Of a stretch of DNA of 64,000 nucleotides, positions 59,908 through 64,000 are shown piece by piece. Both the position numbers and the translations under genes were made by a program. The DNA is from Oxytricha trifallax (lineage: Eukaryota > Ciliophora > Spirotrichea > Sporadotrichida > Oxytrichidae). The DNA lies in assembly GCA_000711775.1 (NCBI GenBank), contig ARYC01000640.1, forward strand, positions 78,381 through 142,380, written 5' to 3'. The notes under the pieces were generated by a model, which was not told the origin of the DNA, did not search any database, and saw only the letters and a list, made by a program, of their open reading frames with translations. Positions within the stretch are counted from its first letter, which is position 1. Every line of letters begins with the position of its first letter.

Positions 59908-60720
59908 CAAAAGCCCGAAAACACTTAGTGAGGTTTATAAGTGATTTGATTTGTAAGGGTATAGTTGGGGTCTTATTGGAGTTAGTAACGCAGGTTTTAT
60001 GTGAAATTAGAATACTATCTTGCTCAAATCTAACAAACTTTATCTGCTTATCTTTGTGGTACCTCTTGAATCTAGCTCTCTGTAGTTGTACATGTATCTC
60101 TTCCAATTATTATCTAGGATAAGCTGGAGCTCTTACGATTTTCATCTCTACAAGCTTCTTATTTTAATTGGAGACATCTTCCTGCTTTAAATATTTAGAA
60201 GCCAAACTTATTGATTATTTCTTTTACTTTGTTCCAAAGTAAGACATACTTTCCATATATAACTTTAAGATTATGGCAGCTAATGCCTAAACATATCACT
60301 AAACAGAGCCATTAGTCCACTTCTCTCTTATTGGAAAGTATCCTCATGTGCCATGCACTTTAGCCATATTTACTATCTCTTATCTTATTGCTCTATTGAA
60401 ATCAATGACTATTATTAAAATGGACTGAGATTTAACATAAAATTGTAGGCTTCAAATCTCAAAGCATATAATTAAGTTAATTGAGTTCTATTACAACATC
60501 AATCATTTCTGATAGTATTTCATTTAAATCATCTAGGTCTCTATTTTGATAGAGATAATCTCTGAAATAAATTTCAAAAATGCTGATTGTTTGAAGAGGT
60601 TTTAAATGTTATCTCTAGGGATAAAGTTTGTCTTTGATCATATGAGTAAGTTCTTTGTCAGCATCAATCTGATTATCAGGCCTATGATTTTATTTGAGGA
60701 AACTTTATTAATTAAATTCT
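59908..60720 (-). pseudogene. TBE fragment: terminal repeat and kinase (57K-type) relic
   Basis: Starts CAAAAGCCCGAAAACACTTA then GTGAGGTTTATAAGTG, a worn copy of the TBE terminal repeat, after an ACT triplet (ANT). On the minus strand, from about 60720 down to about 59975, kinase pieces remain: LRDLKPT (catalytic loop), VIDFNRAI (DFN, as in the other TBE), GT-GYFP and AALAAIIL, followed by a basic tail (LEEIHVQLQRARFKRYHKDK). TGA codons and shifts break it. No opposite TBE end is seen, so only the kinase end survives. It belongs to a diverged TBE subtype. Confidence 0.72.
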
Positions 60721-61607
60721 TTTACAATTCTAATCCGATTTTAAATATCAAGAGTTTTATCTAGCTAATTTTATTATTTCTATTAAATGGTATGTGCTTC
60801 TAAGAATTGATATAAAATACATTAAATAACTTCTAAATTTATTTTTAACAATAATTAATCCATTTTTAAATTTTAAACGACCTAGTCCTTTTAAAAATAT
60901 ATATTTTTATTAGATGTTTATTACAATACTATTTTATTAGTAAAAAGCCAAAAATGTAAATTAATTTAATATTAATTTTTACACAATTATTTGCAAATAA
61001 TAAATTTTCTGTAAATTAAATAGACATATATAATCTCAATTTAATAAATTTCAGTCGTGTTCCTATAAATTTTAAATAACTAACTAGAGTCATTTATTAC
61101 TGAAGCGATTTATAAGATTTGTTTTCATATAAATAATTGTAGATAAAAAGAAACAACTATAAATTAATACATCACTATCAATTGAATTGCTGAATTCAAA
61201 TTTAATTTTAAAAGATAGATATTAGCAAATTAAATTATTTAAAAGACATAGACGTGTTTATAGAAATTAAAAATCTTTTATATTTAGCAAAATAGTAATT
61301 TAGAAAAAAATTATAATGGATTAAGTATTTAATTATTTTTATCAATGATTAATTTAATCTAATAAGATCAAGAATAATCTTATTTTTATACTATTAAAGT
61401 AATTCAAATAATCGTTATAAATGATTTGAAATATTTTTATTTTCAAAATTTTATAGAGACTTGAAAATCAAGAATAAATACTGAAATAATTTAACATTTT
61501 AAATATGCAAATTTTTTTACAAATTATTTACAACATTTTAATTGAAAATTTATGACAATTTTAAAATTAATATATTAATTAATATAATTAACTACTAATT
61601 TAAGTGA
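60721..61607. other. AT-rich spacer
   Basis: No supported gene or repeat. Confidence 0.5.
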
Positions 61608-62491
61608 ATGTAATTATTTCTATAAATAATAATTTATATTTTAGTTATTTAAGCATTTTAACTTATTTATAGTATTTTATTATTGCAAAAGCTTGAAATT
61701 TTATCTGCGAAACCAAGGACACCACGTGGAGATGCTTTTCATAGTAAAACTCAATTAATTTTAATATTCCAAAAGATTATCACTTTTGGAATTTTAATTT
61801 ATTATTAATTAATATAATTACATAAGATATTAAATAAGCAGTTAATTATTAATTGCTTATATATTTTCTATAGTTCAAATGTATATATATATATTTTAAT
61901 TATATCAATAAATAAATAAAAAATAAAATAATTAAATATAATTTATAAATCAATAAACTATTATAATATAAAATTGTTTAAGATTTCTATTCAAAATATA
62001 TTTAATTATAGTTTAATATAAATATAAAAATTAAATAAATACTTAATAATAGAATTTATATTTTAGATTGTACTCGACTTGCACAGATCCCAAGATGTAA
62101 TCTAGTTACCTTATCGGTACTTGAAAGCAAATCAATTAATTAAAAATCAATTAAAGCCCCTAAAATGTTCCAACAATCATTTCATAAGAAATAATGAAAT
62201 GATTTTAACAATTAAATTAATTTAATGGAATTAAATTTAAAGAGTTTATTTAAAAAAAATTATTATATTTGCTTGGCATAATACTTGGATGGTATAATAT
62301 TTTTTCAAGATATTTTTTCTAAATTAATTATATAAATAGTTGTAAGTAAGATTTCACAGCTGTATTTAAATAGATATATAATCCTAAAGCTTCACTGATT
62401 GAGGGAGGAGCTCTGTAAAAATGAACGTCAATAAATACTTGAATGTTTCAAGAGTTTCATTAGTTTAGTATAAAATATCAATCAATTCTGA
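61608..62491 (+). CDS. Long gene-like frame, product unknown; probable 1-bp shift near the end
   Basis: From ATG 61608 one frame stays open for 264 codons to TGA 62400-62402. Two well-separated stretches in that frame are protein-like: 61692-61800 (LEILSAKPRTPRGDAFHSKT) and 62067-62400 (VLDLHRSQDVIQLPYRYLKA; FAWHNTWMVQYFF; QVRFHSCIQ); between them it is AT-rich. At the TGA the coding character passes to another frame (REELCKNERQQILECFKSF) until TGA 62489-62491. The AT-rich middle may be an IES or intron whose removal keeps frame. No family recognised. Confidence 0.45.
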
Positions 62492-62962
62492 TTTTAAATA
62501 TTATTATATTTAGAATAAGATTTACTAATTCACACTTTTAGTAAAATTAATATAACATTTTATTTTTTAATTATCTCTTTTTACTATAATTAATTGATTT
62601 CAACCTTTCATTTTAATTTTATGTTTAAAATATAAACATAAAATATCCCTAATATTACTATTATAACATATGTAATTATTGTTTCTATACTTTGATTAAT
62701 GACATTTCTCATGTGTTTTTGGGATTTTATTAATATAGAATAAATTTAAATGATCATTTGTAAAGTACAATAATTTCATATTTTAAATAATATATTGACA
62801 TAATATCGTTATATTATTAATATTAATTTTAGAATTTAAATTTTAAAATCTTTTCATCATTATTAATTATATAATTAAAATAATATTTTTTATTTCTTTT
62901 TATTATAAAATTTAATTTTTTATTAAAATTTACATAGCTAATATATAAATCATAAATATTGA

Positions 62963-63099
62963 ATGGATTTGATTTGGGCTGCAGAGGCTGTTAATGTAAA
63001 CCTAAATATTTTTATTGATTTAAATAACATATCCATACTTATAAACTTATTAAATATATAAGTTGCCGTAATAAATCTCCATCGATACGATATCACACT
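62963..63099 (+). CDS. Coding-like segment interrupted by the third TBE
   Basis: ATG 62963 opens a protein-like stretch (MDLIWAAEAVNVNLNIFIDL; VAVINLHRYDIT) that runs straight into the TBE at 63100. Candidate MDS with the TBE inside its neighbouring IES or within the gene. Short; uncertain. Confidence 0.35.
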
Positions 63100-64000
63100 C
63101 AAAACCCCAAAACCCTTTCAGTAGTTTGATTGAGTTTTTGATTGATAAAAGTAGACTATTAGTGCATACTTTATTAGGGTTTTATAGGGTTTATGTAGGG
63201 GTTTAATGTTTAAATATTAGAAGTTTAAGTGAGTATATGCGAGGTCTGGGCTCAGTTTATGACAGTGAGTATATAGATTTATTGTTTAAGTTGCGATATG
63301 GATGTGATGATATAGTGAATAACTCAAGCCTGTTCTGAATTATACATCTATAGCAAGACTACTCCATAAATCTCCAGCAACTGTGAGGTCTCACTGTCTA
63401 TTAGCATTGAATTTAAAGAGATACCATCTTAATTCTAAGCCTAAGAGACCATTAAAAATTTAGCAGCATCATATCGAATATCTTATTAATGATAAGACTC
63501 TTAAATACTGGGCTCATTTCTCTCTGGCCTAGAGAGCTATGATGTTTCATCGACAATTTCCTGAGCTCCACATCTCTGCTTAATCTATAGCGAACATATA
63601 TAAAAAGAATGGATATCTTACAAGACAGTCAATCGCATTAAGAGAGTGATTGACTTTAATGTTCCATTTTATAAGGATAATTTAAATTATATATTCGATT
63701 ATATGCAAAGGGCTTAAGAGCATAATATAAAGTTCATACACGCTGATGAGGCAGTGTTCACCTTTAATACCTTCATATCAAGGTCTTGGTATAAGAGGTA
63801 CAGCAACATTGAAGTATATGATTAAAAGGTTAAGGTTTAAACTCATGCAATACTTGGTGGAATAACTGAAGATAGTGGCCTCGAGACTTATGTTATTCAC
63901 CCTCGTTCTATAAAGACTGAATATTATATTAAATTCTTGCAATAACTCAGAGATAAGTACGCTGACTAAGAAATTATTCTATTCGTTGATAACTTGTCAG
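63100..64000 (+). mobile_element. Left part of a third TBE, continues beyond the window
   Basis: Starts CAAAACCCCAAAACCC after an ACT triplet (63097-63099), compatible with the ANT target; the right end is outside. After the C4A4 part the terminal repeat differs from the 48.6-kb copy (TTTCAGTAGTTTGATTGAG), so this is another subtype. The transposase gene follows in the same order. Confidence 0.88.
63237..64000 (+). pseudogene. TBE transposase (42K-type), partial and frameshifted
   Basis: ATG 63237 (MRGLGSVYDSEYIDLLFKLR). A 1-bp deletion near 63310 shifts the frame, then SPATVRSHC...YWAHFSLAQRAMMFHRQF. A second shift near 63610 lies at the same place as in the 48.6-kb copy. Then VNRIKRVIDF and the catalytic part HADEAVFTFNT...DSGLETYVIHPRSIK...LFVDNLS, cut by the window end before the last acidic residue. 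Closely similar to the other copy in protein sequence, so the two derive from one family. Not functional as it stands. Confidence 0.88.

Noticed and set aside
1..64000. Tetrahymena germline as the source
   Set aside because: AT-richness and the code would fit, but the transposon ends are C4A4 rather than C4A2 and the TBE structure and pointer-like junction point to a spirotrich.
1..64000. Long palindromes as assembly artefacts
   Set aside because: Several have exact target duplications (2458, 4651, 16351, 31117, 46809, 51758) or unique centres, and one is split by a later insertion.
1..64000. tRNA, rRNA or CRISPR arrays
   Set aside because: No cloverleaf, rRNA-conserved string or regularly spaced direct repeat was seen; the Pol III-like boxes at 1572-1611 do not complete a tRNA.
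63100..64000. C4A4 start at 63100 as a chromosome telomere
   Set aside because: Only two C-blocks, followed by TBE-type sequence and a TBE transposase; it is a transposon end.

Overview
The window looks like germline (micronuclear) DNA of a hypotrich/spirotrich ciliate, of the Oxytricha-Stylonychia-Tetmemena kind. Three things point there. (1) The long frames only make sense when TAA and TAG are read as Gln and TGA is the sole stop; the reverse transcriptase, DDE transposase, kinase and zinc-finger motifs all appear this way. (2) There are three telomere-bearing transposons (TBE type) that begin CAAAACCCCAAAACCCC, the C4A4 telomere repeat of spirotrichs, and sit at 3-bp ANT targets. (3) One gene appears split into two macronuclear-destined segments (MDS) around an AT-rich internal eliminated segment (IES), with a 6-bp pointer repeat and an in-frame join. 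The DNA is very AT-rich (roughly four fifths by eye). The species cannot be named from the sequence.

Layout. 1-1.4 kb: 3' part of a frameshifted Gln-rich gene followed by a (G4T4) telomere-like tract. 1.5-5.2 kb: a GC-rich orphan block and two foldback elements. 5.7-10.9 kb: a full-length LINE with perfect 14-bp target duplications; it carries an endonuclease/RT frame and, downstream of it, a Ulp1-like protease frame. 11-35 kb: AT-rich DNA with many foldback/MITE elements, nested or abutting in places, and scattered coding-like segments. 35.5-38 kb: an 0.8-kb palindrome split by a second retroposon encoding one 488-aa basic-tailed protein. 38-45.4 kb: the densest run of coding-like segments, including the MDS-IES-MDS gene. 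45.4-47.3 kb: two more foldback elements. 48.6-53.6 kb: a structurally complete TBE with degenerate genes (transposase, small antisense ORF, zinc finger plus kinase) and a nested foldback element. 55.8-57.8 kb: a gene-like region with one segment duplicated in inverted orientation. 58.9-60.7 kb: two copies of a TA-target MITE and a TBE kinase fragment. 61.6-63.1 kb: a gene-like frame, then a third TBE running off the end.

How it fits together. Most recognisable sequence is selfish DNA that a ciliate removes when it builds its somatic nucleus. The remaining coding-like segments are short, broken by AT-rich DNA and often change frame, as expected of MDSs or decayed genes in a germline locus. 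Only one junction (44.2/44.9 kb) was resolved to a pointer; the rest are marked as candidates. No rRNA, tRNA or CRISPR was seen. All coordinates were read by eye, so termini may be off by a few bases.
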